Origin: UBA10438 sp044238605
GTDB lineage: Bacteria; Bacteroidota; Ignavibacteria; Kapaibacteriales; Kapaibacteriaceae
Length of the DNA: 64,000 nt
Reading direction: 5' to 3'
Assembly (NCBI GenBank): GCA_044238605.1
Contig: JBIICY010000007.1
Coordinates: 66,445 to 130,444 of the forward strand
Shown here piece after piece: positions 35,632 through 45,438 of this stretch. A program made the translations under genes and the position numbers. Under the pieces are notes generated by a model. The model was not told where the DNA came from. It saw nothing but the letters and a program-made list of their open reading frames with translations, and did not search any database. The stretch's first letter is position 1. Every line of letters starts with the position of its first letter.

Positions 35632-37134
35632 ATGAACAGCGCCCGCTCGATGGCCGCCCGGCAGATCATGATCCGGGTGGACGCAAAACACTGGACATCA
35701 TCGCAGTACCGTGATACCGCGTATGCTCTTGTTGAGCAGGGAATTGGCGGTATTGGTGTGTTCATTGGAGAACTCGAACAAACAGCCTCGATGATCTCTG
35801 ATCTTCAAAGAAGAGCTGGTGGCAAGCTTCTGGTTGCAGCGGATTATGAATACGGCCTACCGATGAGACTTGAAGGGGGCATTTCGTTTCCACGTGCCAT
35901 GGCCTTGGGAAGATGCGAGCCCCGTAGCACAGAGTCCGTGGCGCGGCTGATAGCTGAAGAAGCAGCGGCCATTGGTGTGCACTGGAACTGGGCCCCGGTG
36001 GCCGACATAAACTCGAATCCCGAAAACCCCATTATTAACACGCGTAGTTTCGGCGAACAACCAGAAGTGGTTGCACGGCACGTGCAGGCGTTCATTCGCG
36101 GAACACAGTCTGCGGGAGTTCTTGCCTGTGCAAAGCACTTTCCCGGCCACGGTGATACATCAGTTGATTCGCACCTTGCTCTGCCAACGATCGATGTGCC
36201 CGAACATGTTGCTACGCAGCGTGAACTTGTGCCATTTAGGGCAGCTGTTGATGCCAGCGTGGGATCTGTTATGGTCGGACACATCGTCGTGCCGTTTCTT
36301 GATACCGAGCTGCCAGCATCACTTTCACCAAAGATCGTTACCGATCTGCTCAGACATCAGATGGGCTTTGACGGACTTGTCTGCACTGATGCGCTCGATA
36401 TGCATGCCATTGCCGACAGGTGGCCAAGCGGCAAGGCGGCTGTTATGGCCCTGCAGGCCGGCGTTGATATTGCCCTGATGCCTGATAATGTTTATGAGGC
36501 CCTTGAGGCAGTAACTGATGCGATCGAACGGGGAGAACTCTCTGAAGAACTTCTCGATGCATCGGCTCGTCGGATCGAAACCGCCAAAGAGTTCTTGGGC
36601 ACGAGTCAAACCCGTAAGCCCCTTGTCATTGACCAGTCAACCCACGCCATGGCAGCTCTTTCGGCAGGATTTGAAGCTGTCAATGTGGTCGGTGATACTT
36701 CACTGCTGCCGCTCATGCAGCACAGGCATGTAGCTGCCCTGGCGGTTGTTTCCGACGCCGACATGACCTCTGCCACAACCTGGTTCCAGGCGCTGACGCA
36801 AGCAGTAGAAATGAATATGGACTGTGGCTACATCGATGGTTCGATTTCTGACACAGAGCTGGCAGATCTCGCCCATGGACTCACAGAAGCAGATGTCCTT
36901 GTTGTAGCCTTGTTCGGCAAGGCAGTTGCCTACCGTGGAAACCTTCCGGGAGCAGATAGGCTGCCCGAGCTGGTTTCTAGATTGGCTAACGGACGTCCGG
37001 TTATTGTCGTAGCATGCGGCAGTCCGTATGGTATCGAGACCATCAAGGCATCGTGTGCGCTATATACCTACTCAGAAACCTTGCCGTCGATAGCTGCCTC
37101 CGTTATGCGTTTAATTGGTAGGAATGTGCGATAG
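35632..37134 (+). CDS. Glycoside hydrolase family 3, NagZ-like beta-N-acetylhexosaminidase
   Basis: The 500-residue protein has the NagZ-type GH3 barrel with the loop K168-H-F-P-G-H173-G, D175 and D179-S-H181, characteristic of enzymes with a mobile His-Asp catalytic dyad, plus WAPVADIN and the nucleophile region VCTDALDMHAI. A C-terminal alpha/beta sandwich (about 345-500) makes it longer than E. coli NagZ, like the two-domain Firmicute and Bacteroidota enzymes. These remove GlcNAc from muropeptides or chitooligosaccharides. No signal peptide is evident, so cytoplasmic peptidoglycan recycling is likely. NamZ encoded at 14961 would supply the complementary MurNAc-releasing step. Confidence 0.88.
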   Translation: MNSARSMAARQIMIRVDAKHWTSSQYRDTAYALVEQGIGGIGVFIGELEQTASMISDLQRRAGGKLLVAADYEYGLPMRLEGGISFPRAMALGRCEPRSTESVARLIAEEAAAIGVHWNWAPVADINSNPENPIINTRSFGEQPEVVARHVQAFIRGTQSAGVLACAKHFPGHGDTSVDSHLALPTIDVPEHVATQRELVPFRAAVDASVGSVMVGHIVVPFLDTELPASLSPKIVTDLLRHQMGFDGLVCTDALDMHAIADRWPSGKAAVMALQAGVDIALMPDNVYEALEAVTDAIERGELSEELLDASARRIETAKEFLGTSQTRKPLVIDQSTHAMAALSAGFEAVNVVGDTSLLPLMQHRHVAALAVVSDADMTSATTWFQALTQAVEMNMDCGYIDGSISDTELADLAHGLTEADVLVVALFGKAVAYRGNLPGADRLPELVSRLANGRPVIVVACGSPYGIETIKASCALYTYSETLPSIAASVMRLIGRNVR

Positions 37135-37249
37135 AATTACCGTAATTTGTCCGGAAACAGGGTTGCAGGTAATGTCAATCGCGCTGTAAGCCCCGTCAGT
37201 ATTGATAAAACAGGACAATGGTAATTATGACCAACCTCTGGAAAATTCA

Positions 37250-38266
37250 ATGAAGACGCTTCTGATTACTGGCGGTGCCGGATTTATCGGAAGCAATCTC
37301 GTTCGAATGCTTGCCCAAGAGGGCAGATACCGCCTCGTCGTTCTTGATGCCTTAACCTATGCTGGCAACATTGAGAACATTGCAGATGTGATCGATAACA
37401 GCAACGTGCGGTTCGTCCATGGCAGCATTACGGATGCAGAACTTGTGCAGGCAACAATCGCCTCTGAAAACATTGACGCCGTTCTGCACCTGGCGGCGGA
37501 ATCTCATGTTGACAGATCCATTCAATCTGCTGCTCCGTTCATCGAGACAAATGTTGTAGGAACGCTCGTATTGCTCGAGGCTGCCAGAGCCGCAGGAGTG
37601 CGGCGGTTTGTGCATATCTCCACAGACGAAGTGTACGGCACGTTAGGCCCGGATGATCCGGCCTTTACCGAAGAGACGCCCCTTCAGCCAAATTCGCCGT
37701 ATTCGGCATCAAAGGCAGCTTCTGATTTGCTCGTGCGCTCGTTTGTGCATACGCATGGCATGGACGCAGTTATCACACGGTGTTCAAACAACTACGGTCC
37801 CTATCAGTTTCCAGAGAAGTTCATCCCTCTCATGACGCTTAATGCTCTTGAGGATAGGGGGCTTCCGGTCTATGGAGACGGACTTCAAGTGCGCGACTGG
37901 CTGCATGTAGAGGATCATTGCCGTGGGATCATGATGGCCTATGAGCGCGGGGCTTCCGGACAGGTATACAACTTTGGAGGCTATGGCGAGGAAAAGAACA
38001 TCGTTGTTGCCAAGTCAATACTTGCTCATGTAGGGAAAGGCGAAGATCTGCTTACCTACGTTGCCGACAGGCCTGGCCATGACAGACGTTATGCGATCAA
38101 CCCCCATAAGGTTCGCGAAGAGCTTGGATGGCAGCCACTATGGACGTTTGAAGAAGGTCTGCAGAACACAGTAGCATGGTATGCAACAAACACCGCATGG
38201 TGCACCAATGTGCGCTCTGGTGAGTACCGCACGTATTATCAACGACAGTACGAACAACGAGGATAA
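37250..38266 (+). CDS. rmlB: dTDP-glucose 4,6-dehydratase
   Basis: RmlB converts dTDP-glucose to dTDP-4-keto-6-deoxyglucose, the entry to rhamnose and other deoxysugars. The 338-residue SDR protein has the NAD loop TGGAGFIGSN, HLAAESHVDRSI, the catalytic STDEVYG and YSASKAASD (Tyr-x-x-x-Lys), and the substrate loop RCSNNYGPYQFPEK. I start at MKTLLITGG rather than at an upstream in-frame codon. It opens the surface-polysaccharide cluster and has a 115-nt upstream region with a TAATTATG near-match to the -7 element. The rmlA, rmlC and rmlD genes are not in the window. Confidence 0.95.
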   Translation: MKTLLITGGAGFIGSNLVRMLAQEGRYRLVVLDALTYAGNIENIADVIDNSNVRFVHGSITDAELVQATIASENIDAVLHLAAESHVDRSIQSAAPFIETNVVGTLVLLEAARAAGVRRFVHISTDEVYGTLGPDDPAFTEETPLQPNSPYSASKAASDLLVRSFVHTHGMDAVITRCSNNYGPYQFPEKFIPLMTLNALEDRGLPVYGDGLQVRDWLHVEDHCRGIMMAYERGASGQVYNFGGYGEEKNIVVAKSILAHVGKGEDLLTYVADRPGHDRRYAINPHKVREELGWQPLWTFEEGLQNTVAWYATNTAWCTNVRSGEYRTYYQRQYEQRG

Positions 38267-38273
38267 CACTATA

Positions 38274-39647
38274 ATGGCACTTCGACGTGTTGGACGTCCG
38301 CGCGCAAACGGCACGCGCTATGAGCAGCAGCTCATGAAAACAATTCTTGACGGATCCCTTACAGTTGGTGTGGTAGGATTGGGATACGTTGGCCTGCCCC
38401 TTGCCCTTGAGTTTGCGAAGAGCGGTATTAAGGTCATTGGTATCGATGTAAGCCATGAGAAGGTCAAGAGTCTGCAAGCCGGCAAGAACTACATTCAGGA
38501 TCTCGATAACAGCGAGATCAGTCATGTTGTGAAGAAGTCCAAGATGCTGTCTGCCACCACAGACTTTGCCGCATGTGCCGACTGTGATGTGATCTATATC
38601 TGCGTACCTACGCCGTTTACGCCAAACAAAGACCCCGATATCTCGCACATCGTGCATGCTACAGAGGGCGTTGCCAAGTACATGAAGAAGGGGCAGTTGG
38701 TAATTCTCAAAAGCACAACATTTCCGGGAACAACAGAAAAGTACGTCAAGCCTATTCTAGATTCGACCGGGTTTGTATGCGGTAAGGAGTACTTCCTTGC
38801 ATTTAGCCCAGAACGTATTGATCCGGGCAATCAGACGTGGACAACCAAAAACACTCCAGTGGTGGTTGGCGGCATGACGCCTGCCTGTACAGATGTAGCC
38901 ATTGCGGTAAATCGCAGGGTCATTAACGAAGTTGTGCCAGTAGGTTCACCCGCGGTAGCCGAGATGGAGAAGCTGCTCGAAAACATTTTCAGAAGTGTGA
39001 ACATTGCCCTTGTGAATGAACTTGCACAGCTCTGCGACCGTATTGGTGTAAACATCTGGGAAGTGGTGGATGCTGCAAAGACAAAGCCGTTTGGCTTTAT
39101 GCCGTTTTATCCTGGTCCTGGGATTGGTGGACATTGCATCCTCATCGATCCGTATTACTTGTCATGGGCTGCCCGGGAAGTAGACTTTGTTACCAACTTT
39201 ATCACGCTCGCAGCAGAGGTGAATGAGTCGATGCCGTTCTACGTTCGATCAATGATCGAACGCGAAATCGCAAAGCAACCGATTACGTTAAAGAAGGCGA
39301 GAGTTCTTCTGCTAGGGATGGCCTTTAAGAAAGATGTTGACGATCTGCGGCATTCGCCGGCTCTCAAGGTAGCAGAGCTGCTTGTAGAGGATGGCATTGA
39401 GAACATCTCGTACTTTGATCCCTACATTCCAAAGGTTGAACTTCACGGCAAGGTGCTTACGTCAAAGAAGAACCTAACTGCTGCGTATCTCAAGAAGCAC
39501 GATGTTGTGGTGATCACTACAGACCATTCCTCGTTCGACATCGACATGATCGTTCAGAACAGCAAGGTTGTGATCGATACACGTAACTCGACAAAGAACG
39601 TTACGGGACCTCGCAAGAACATTGTTCTGTTGGGTGACGGTAAATGA
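38274..39647 (+). CDS. UDP-N-acetylhexosamine 6-dehydrogenase (WbpA/WecC-like)
   Basis: The 457-residue nucleotide-sugar dehydrogenase has an N-terminal Rossmann domain (TVGVVGLGYVGLPLALEFA, from about 26), LAFSPERIDPGNQ, and the catalytic cysteine in PGPGIGGHCILIDPYYLSW, a pattern typical of UDP-GlcNAc or UDP-ManNAc dehydrogenases that yield uronic acids. An extra basic N-terminus (MALRRVGRPRANGTR) is unusual. Co-location with a UDP-GlcNAc 2-epimerase (4-nt overlap) suggests that UDP-ManNAcA or UDP-GlcNAcA is made for the polymer. A GAGGATAA site precedes the start. Confidence 0.92.
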   Translation: MALRRVGRPRANGTRYEQQLMKTILDGSLTVGVVGLGYVGLPLALEFAKSGIKVIGIDVSHEKVKSLQAGKNYIQDLDNSEISHVVKKSKMLSATTDFAACADCDVIYICVPTPFTPNKDPDISHIVHATEGVAKYMKKGQLVILKSTTFPGTTEKYVKPILDSTGFVCGKEYFLAFSPERIDPGNQTWTTKNTPVVVGGMTPACTDVAIAVNRRVINEVVPVGSPAVAEMEKLLENIFRSVNIALVNELAQLCDRIGVNIWEVVDAAKTKPFGFMPFYPGPGIGGHCILIDPYYLSWAAREVDFVTNFITLAAEVNESMPFYVRSMIEREIAKQPITLKKARVLLLGMAFKKDVDDLRHSPALKVAELLVEDGIENISYFDPYIPKVELHGKVLTSKKNLTAAYLKKHDVVVITTDHSSFDIDMIVQNSKVVIDTRNSTKNVTGPRKNIVLLGDGK

Positions 39648-40732
39648 AGAAGATCATCAGTGTCGTTGGGGCGCGTCCAAACTTTATGAAGGTAGCCCCG
39701 ATCCATCGAGCCTTTGGTGCTTACGAGGGGCAGTGGCAGCATAGTATCGTCCACACCGGGCAGCACTACGACGCTGCGATGTCGGACTCGTTCTTTGCAG
39801 ATCTTGATATGCCCCATCCAACATGGTTTATGGGCGTAGGTTCTGGATCGCATGCCGAACAGACCGCCAAGGTCATGGTTGGTTTCGAAAACGTATGCCT
39901 TGAAGCTAGGCCAGACTGTGTGATCGTTGTAGGCGACGTAAACAGCACAGTTGCCTGCGCACTCGTTAGCGTAAAGCTTGGCATCCCAACTGTTCACGTT
40001 GAATCGGGTCTTAGGTCTTTCGATCGCGCCATGCCGGAAGAGATCAACCGACTGGCAACGGATGCCATTGTTGATCGGCATTTTGTGACGGAACAAAGCG
40101 GACTCGACAATCTGCTCCGCGAGGGTGTAAGCCCAGAACGCTTGCATATGGTGGGCAACACGATGATCGATTCGCTGCATTATTCCATGGCGAAGGCTGA
40201 TCGCAGCGACGTACATCAGCGCATTGGTGTGGAGCCCGGGAGCTACTGCCTGGTAACGATGCATCGCCCAAGTAACGTAGACCATCCGGAGCAGCTCAGG
40301 ATGCTTCTGGGCGTTATCGCATCCGTCTCCAGTGAACGTCCTGTTGTGTTTCCAGTTCATCCGCGAACCAGAAACAAGATGGCCGAGATAGGTGTACAGC
40401 TGCCGGAATCGGTGCATCTGATTGATCCGGTGCGTTATGTAGACTTTCTGGCCCTTATGAAGTCTGCCGCAGTGGTGCTGACCGATTCAGGTGGCATACA
40501 AGAAGAAACCACTGCTCTTGGCGTACCCTGCATCACAGCGCGTACAACAACTGAGCGTCCTGTTACGACCGATCTGGGAACAAATGTACTCGTAGAGCCC
40601 CGGGAAGAGGCAATTCTTCACGCAATGGGCGAGTTTACGGCCGGGCGTCATAAAAAGGGTGTCGTGCCTCCATTGTGGGATGGGCATGCGGCCGAGCGTA
40701 TTGCGGCCGTAATCACAGCACACTATTCGTAA
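39644..40732 (+). CDS. wecB: UDP-N-acetylglucosamine 2-epimerase (non-hydrolysing)
   Basis: WecB interconverts UDP-GlcNAc and UDP-ManNAc. The 362-residue GT-B-fold protein has the family signatures VGARPNFMKVAPI, HTGQHYDAAMSD, HVESGLRSFDRAMPEE and LTDSGGIQEETTALG. It overlaps the dehydrogenase gene by 4 nt; together the two would make UDP-ManNAcA. A TAACTTTG box overlaps its stop codon, so the export gene downstream may also have its own promoter. Confidence 0.95.
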   Translation: MKKIISVVGARPNFMKVAPIHRAFGAYEGQWQHSIVHTGQHYDAAMSDSFFADLDMPHPTWFMGVGSGSHAEQTAKVMVGFENVCLEARPDCVIVVGDVNSTVACALVSVKLGIPTVHVESGLRSFDRAMPEEINRLATDAIVDRHFVTEQSGLDNLLREGVSPERLHMVGNTMIDSLHYSMAKADRSDVHQRIGVEPGSYCLVTMHRPSNVDHPEQLRMLLGVIASVSSERPVVFPVHPRTRNKMAEIGVQLPESVHLIDPVRYVDFLALMKSAAVVLTDSGGIQEETTALGVPCITARTTTERPVTTDLGTNVLVEPREEAILHAMGEFTAGRHKKGVVPPLWDGHAAERIAAVITAHYS

Positions 40733-40737
40733 CTTTG
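40730..40737 (+). promoter_or_regulatory. Internal -7 element in the polysaccharide cluster
   Basis: TAACTTTG, a perfect TAnnTTTG whose first three bases are the wecB stop codon, lies 39 nt before the export-protein start. Confidence 0.4.
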
Positions 40738-40776
40738 CCGCGTCGGAACTCCCTTTCGTTATTAGAGATAGACCGA

Positions 40777-42516
40777 ATGCGTCAATGTTCAGCATGGGTG
40801 CGGTACATCGTGCCTGCCGTAGTCCTCGCAATACTCTGTCAGCCCGCCTTTTCTCAAGGCGGTGCATCTGCTCTTGACATAGAGAAACTTAGCTCGTCAT
40901 CAAAAGCGCTTAGCTCCAGCTCGGCGCTGTTAACGGCCGAACAGATTCCGACGGATGATATCGTTGACCCCTCGATTTATCGGCTTGGACCCGGTGATGT
41001 GCTTGCATATCAGACCAACGGGATCGACTTTACAGAAAAGATGACCGTGGTGAGTCCTGAGAACACGGTGATGATCGATCGAATTGGTCTTGTGCCAGTG
41101 GGCCAGCTAACCCTTGCTCAGTTCCGTGATACCCTGAAGTCCGTCTTTAAACAGCGATCGCAAACAGTAGAAGTTTATGTTACGCTGCGCCGAGCTCGCA
41201 CCGTCTACGTTACATTGAGCGGCAACATGACATTCCCGGGTACGTATGCCGTCCCGGCTTCTATGCGCGTTTCAACCTTCGTAAACATCATGCGTCAGCC
41301 GTGGCTCCTCAGCCGCGATGGAGGACTGAGCGAACTTGCGCGTTCTACCAACGCCGCCACATCTGTACCGTCACGAACTCCTGAGTTTGCGCGTACGAAT
41401 AGCCCCTTCCTAGGGCCCTATGCAATGCGCAATATCCTTGTTCGGCACCGCAAGGGCGTTTCCTATGTTGATATTCCAAAGTCTCGTGTTGACGGATTCT
41501 CGCATCTGGATCCTCACCTAAGAGAAGGTGATGAGGTTATTGTTCCTGTTGAAGTTCCTTCAGCACAAACGATTACGATTGCTGGAGCTGTTGTAAACCC
41601 TGTTACATTGGCATACAAGGCCGGCGATAAGCTTTCAGTTCTGTTAGCCGCGGCAGGGGGCTTTACCGACAGAGCAGATCGCGGCAGTGTTACGCTCGTG
41701 AACTCTGCAAACGGTCCATCAACCCCTGTGCGGGTCAATGACGACTTTTCCCTTGCTAGCGAAGATGTAGAGCTGGCACCGGGAGCAACGATGATCGTTG
41801 AAACAACAAGGCTCGATGGTAATCGAGACTTTGGAGTGGTGCAGGTCTACGGTGAAGTGGCTAACCCTGGAGCGTTCCCAATTGCATCAGGCATTACCAA
41901 AGTAGCCAGCGTTATCCAGCAGGCAGGTGGAACTACTGCAAAGGCTGCCCTTGGCCTGTCGTATGTCGTCCGTCCAGAGGTAGCTCCAGGAACCCAGCTG
42001 CAACTGCGTGATGAAGCCAACAAGACGTTCCAGTATTCTGATCTGAAGCTGGAAGACACAACACGGTATCACTTTGACCAGAAGTACCGCATGCCGTATG
42101 TCTCGAGTGATCTTGCCAAGGCGCTCGCCGATACGATGTCGCTCGATAACATTGTGCTCAGAGGTGGCGACGTTATCGTCATTGCATCAACCCCAGACCG
42201 TGTCTATGTCTATGGACAGGTGCTGCGTCCGGGATACGTCCCGTACAGCTCCGGTAAGCGCCTGGAATGGTATGTAGAACGAGCAGGGGGCTATGCAACT
42301 GGAGCTGAAAAGGACAGGGCGCGCATCATTCGTGGACGCTCGAAAGTATGGGTTGAGGAAGACGACAACGTGGTTGTCGAACCTGGAGACGAGGTATACG
42401 TGCCGCGTCCAGCAGACGTACCAATCAACACAGAGATCCAAACCTACAGTGTAATCGCAAGCATTGCTGCCAGCGTAGGCTTGCTGGCCGCCACAGTGAT
42501 CTCATTGTTCCGCTGA
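40777..42516 (+). CDS. Polysaccharide export protein with SLBB domains (Wza-like)
   Basis: The 579-residue protein has a signal peptide (residues 1-26, WVRYIVPAVVLAILCQPAFS), a poly-export domain at about 65-160 (IYRLGPGDVLAYQTNG, then VYVTLRRARTVYVTLSGNM), and at least three SLBB modules (TITIAGAVVNPVTLAYKAGD, VQVYGEVANPGAFPIASGI, VYVYGQVLRPGYVPYSSGKR). It ends in one transmembrane helix (IASIAASVGLLAATVISLF), so it appears anchored in a membrane at its C-terminus. It is inferred to form the periplasmic or outer-membrane channel for the exported polymer. I chose MRQCSAWVRY as start. Confidence 0.9.
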   Translation: MRQCSAWVRYIVPAVVLAILCQPAFSQGGASALDIEKLSSSSKALSSSSALLTAEQIPTDDIVDPSIYRLGPGDVLAYQTNGIDFTEKMTVVSPENTVMIDRIGLVPVGQLTLAQFRDTLKSVFKQRSQTVEVYVTLRRARTVYVTLSGNMTFPGTYAVPASMRVSTFVNIMRQPWLLSRDGGLSELARSTNAATSVPSRTPEFARTNSPFLGPYAMRNILVRHRKGVSYVDIPKSRVDGFSHLDPHLREGDEVIVPVEVPSAQTITIAGAVVNPVTLAYKAGDKLSVLLAAAGGFTDRADRGSVTLVNSANGPSTPVRVNDDFSLASEDVELAPGATMIVETTRLDGNRDFGVVQVYGEVANPGAFPIASGITKVASVIQQAGGTTAKAALGLSYVVRPEVAPGTQLQLRDEANKTFQYSDLKLEDTTRYHFDQKYRMPYVSSDLAKALADTMSLDNIVLRGGDVIVIASTPDRVYVYGQVLRPGYVPYSSGKRLEWYVERAGGYATGAEKDRARIIRGRSKVWVEEDDNVVVEPGDEVYVPRPADVPINTEIQTYSVIASIAASVGLLAATVISLFR

Positions 42517-42538
42517 TCTCAGCCGGCGTAGTACCTGC

Positions 42539-44002
42539 GTGAGCATATCAGCATCATCTCAGCCGTCAGCGGCGTTCAAAATCTTTTCCAGCAGCTTGTG
42601 GGTCATGGGCTCGCAGGCTGCTGCACTTTTGCTGGTGTTCTTTGCACAGCGCATTATCCTTACTGCACTGTCTCCAGCAGAGAATGGAACGCTCTTTCTT
42701 GAGCGCAGGCTTACAGAGCTGTTTGTTGGTCTGCTTGCTGATTTCGGCATGAATGGAGTTGTACTGCGAAGAGCAGCTCAGCATCCGGACAAGCGCATCG
42801 AAATCGTTTCTTCGGCAGCGTGGCTGCGAATCGGGCTGTGGGCGCTTACAACCTTGGGGGTTGGGGCATATGTTGTTGTTAGCAATGGTCCGCTGAGCGA
42901 CGTACTCATGTGGTCGGCATTTTTGTTGATAGCATCCCGTACAACACTCCTTCGCTACACACTCGAGATTCAGCACCGAGCTGCATCGAAGTTTATCATG
43001 CCGAGCCTTGTTGCATTTGCCGATGCCGTGCTATTCTTCGGGCTTATATGGCTGTTCCGCGATCAGTGCTCGCCGTCTGCCGTGATCGCGATCTTCCTTG
43101 TAAGTGCGGTGCCGGGATTTCTGGCCATTGCCCTGGTGAATGGGGCAGCTGCGCTTCATCCTGGCCGGGCTTCTTTACAGGAGATAAAGACGATTATTAC
43201 TGAGTCGCTGCCTATGCTCGCATACATACTGATATGGGGCTTTCAGGATAAGATTGATGCCGCCATTCTTGAGCACTATGCAAGCCGCGCTGACGTTGGA
43301 GTTCTCGGGGCGGCATATACATCTCTTGGGCCAGTGATCTCACTCTTACCGCAGACTCTTGCGTTGGTGGCCTTGCCCGAGATCTCCAGACTTATGTCTA
43401 CTGATCCTTCGAAGGCCGTGGGCCTTGCTTCCGGACTGCTTCGATTTACGCTGTTGTGCACGATACTGCTCACAGTAATCGCCATTGCTTTGATACCAGA
43501 GTTTATCCAATACGTTACTGGTGGGCGCTACAGCAACAGCATAGAGGTGTTTACGCTGTTTGTCTGGACGGCCCCCTGCATTGGTGTCCTTGTGTTGATA
43601 CAGGAATCGCTGGTTGCCATGGGACGTCAGCGCGACACGTTGTGGATCGCATGCACGATGCTCGTGGGCACTGTGCTCGGCGGTGTTCTGCTCGTGCCGG
43701 GCTATCATGCCCTGGGGTCGGTTGCCGCTAAAGTTGCCGCTTCAGTGGCCGGTGCGATTGCGGCCCTGATCGTTTTGCGTAGAGCCTCTGAAAACATGCT
43801 TGAAGGTGGACTCATTCTCCGTAGTGTTGTATTCACCGTTGGGACAGTACTCGTGAGCTACGGCATGCGTGTGCTGTCCGTTCCGTCTGCCGCTTACCTC
43901 GTAGTTATGGCCGCTGCAGTTGCGGGCATGGCCATCGTGCTTCGCATTGTGCAGGTGCATGAGCTTCGAAGTCTCTGGTATCAGCTGCGGGGCAGCCGGT
44001 AA
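42539..44002 (+). CDS. Polysaccharide flippase (Wzx, MOP superfamily)
   Basis: This 487-residue membrane protein with about 12-14 hydrophobic segments belongs to the polysaccharide-synthesis/MATE-like flippases that move undecaprenyl-linked repeat units across the inner membrane. The N-terminus (FKIFSSSLWVMGSQAAALLL) and the loop SRADVGVLGAAYTSLGPVISL are in the style of this family. The start is a GTG 22 nt after the export gene. No Wzy polymerase is recognisable in the window. Confidence 0.85.
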   Translation: MSISASSQPSAAFKIFSSSLWVMGSQAAALLLVFFAQRIILTALSPAENGTLFLERRLTELFVGLLADFGMNGVVLRRAAQHPDKRIEIVSSAAWLRIGLWALTTLGVGAYVVVSNGPLSDVLMWSAFLLIASRTTLLRYTLEIQHRAASKFIMPSLVAFADAVLFFGLIWLFRDQCSPSAVIAIFLVSAVPGFLAIALVNGAAALHPGRASLQEIKTIITESLPMLAYILIWGFQDKIDAAILEHYASRADVGVLGAAYTSLGPVISLLPQTLALVALPEISRLMSTDPSKAVGLASGLLRFTLLCTILLTVIAIALIPEFIQYVTGGRYSNSIEVFTLFVWTAPCIGVLVLIQESLVAMGRQRDTLWIACTMLVGTVLGGVLLVPGYHALGSVAAKVAASVAGAIAALIVLRRASENMLEGGLILRSVVFTVGTVLVSYGMRVLSVPSAAYLVVMAAAVAGMAIVLRIVQVHELRSLWYQLRGSR

Positions 44003-44016
44003 TCCGATCCGATACA

Positions 44017-45438
44017 ATGAACACAACGTCTACCATATCAACAGCGCCATCCGTCGGTCCATCACCATTTCTGCGACCGCAGCAGCTGCAGTTTACTGCA
44101 GACTTTGTCGCGTTGATGGTGAGCTTTAGCGTCTATCAATCAGTTCGTGTTGTTACGGATCCGCCTTTCCCGTTCGAATGGTATATCACGGTTGCGCTTA
44201 TCACATGGGGCTATTGGGCACTTGTATTCTGGATGGGCGGACTCTACCGTGATTTCTATGTACGGTCGCCATTTGATGAGATCTCGCTCGTGTTCCGACA
44301 GACATTGCTGGGGTCGGCAATCATGTTCTTCAGCATTTCGATGAGCGGTTCCCGTTCAGTACGCACCATGTTCGTGATCTACTGGATAGCCACGTTCGTG
44401 CTTGCGGTTATTGGACGCTTTGTAGCGCGACGGCTCCAGGTATGGATGCGCACACGCCGCATCGTGCAAATCCCAACGCTCGTTGTCGGTACTGCTTCCC
44501 GGGTATCCCAAATGCTCAAGGACATCTCCAATGCACCGGCATGGGGATATTCGGCTGCGGGAGTACTTGTGATAGATCATCACACTCCAGAGCATGGTGT
44601 TGAGAATCTGGCCACACTGCGGGATGTGCATGAAGTTCCGGCATTTCTAGAAACAGCGCGTGTGCGCGAAGTCATCGTTACGGTAGACCATTCAGATCAC
44701 GAACTTCTGATGAACATCGTTGCCATGGCAACAGACAGGGGAGCATCAGTAAAGATCGAGCCCGATCTCTACGATATCTTCTCGGGTCAGGCCAGAACCA
44801 TGCAGATCTACGGCTCGCCCCTTATCGAAGTGCGCACCCAGCTCATGCAACCATGGGAAGAGGTGGCTAAGCGGCTTACGGACATCCTGATTTCTATTGT
44901 AGGACTAGGTATTGGACTGCCGATCTGGCTCTTGGTTGCCGCAGCTGTAAAGGTAAGCTCTGCGGGCCCGATGTTCTTTGTTCAAGATCGGGTAGGGAAG
45001 AATGGCAGAGTGTTCCGCATGGCAAAGTTTCGTTCGATGTTCGTCGATGATCGTCGGGGACCTACCTGGACAGATTCTAACGATCCACGTGTGACGCCCG
45101 TAGGTAGGTTCATACGAAAGACGCACCTGGACGAGATACCCCAGCTTTGGAACGTCCTCAAGGGCGAAATGTCCTTAGTAGGCCCACGGCCCGAGCAGCC
45201 GTTTTATGTAGAAAAGTTTACCGCCATGGTGCCATATTACAAGCACCGCCATATCGTGCGTCCGGGTGTTACGGGCTGGTGGCAGGTCAAGGCGAAATCG
45301 AATCCGGAATCACTTGAAGAGATCCAGCAACGTCTGCGGTACGACTTTTTCTACATCGAAAACATGTCGTTCAAGTTGGATCTGGAGATCATGGTCAGAA
45401 CCGTTATTGTGATGCTGAAAGGACATGGCCGAGCGTGA
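44017..45438 (+). CDS. Polyprenyl glycosylphosphotransferase (WcaJ/WbaP type)
   Basis: The 473-residue initiating enzyme transfers a sugar-1-phosphate to undecaprenyl phosphate. It has four to five N-terminal transmembrane helices, a Rossmann CoA-binding-3 domain at about 140-260, a further membrane segment and the complete sugar-transferase core: FFVQDRVGKNGRVFRMAKF, the catalytic Asp-Glu in DEIPQLWNVLKGEMSLVGPR, and RPGVTGWWQVKAKSN. Which sugar is used cannot be told. This intact copy contrasts with the gutted copy fused to the glycosyltransferase at 46151. The stop overlaps the next start by 4 nt. Confidence 0.93.
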   Translation: MNTTSTISTAPSVGPSPFLRPQQLQFTADFVALMVSFSVYQSVRVVTDPPFPFEWYITVALITWGYWALVFWMGGLYRDFYVRSPFDEISLVFRQTLLGSAIMFFSISMSGSRSVRTMFVIYWIATFVLAVIGRFVARRLQVWMRTRRIVQIPTLVVGTASRVSQMLKDISNAPAWGYSAAGVLVIDHHTPEHGVENLATLRDVHEVPAFLETARVREVIVTVDHSDHELLMNIVAMATDRGASVKIEPDLYDIFSGQARTMQIYGSPLIEVRTQLMQPWEEVAKRLTDILISIVGLGIGLPIWLLVAAAVKVSSAGPMFFVQDRVGKNGRVFRMAKFRSMFVDDRRGPTWTDSNDPRVTPVGRFIRKTHLDEIPQLWNVLKGEMSLVGPRPEQPFYVEKFTAMVPYYKHRHIVRPGVTGWWQVKAKSNPESLEEIQQRLRYDFFYIENMSFKLDLEIMVRTVIVMLKGHGRA

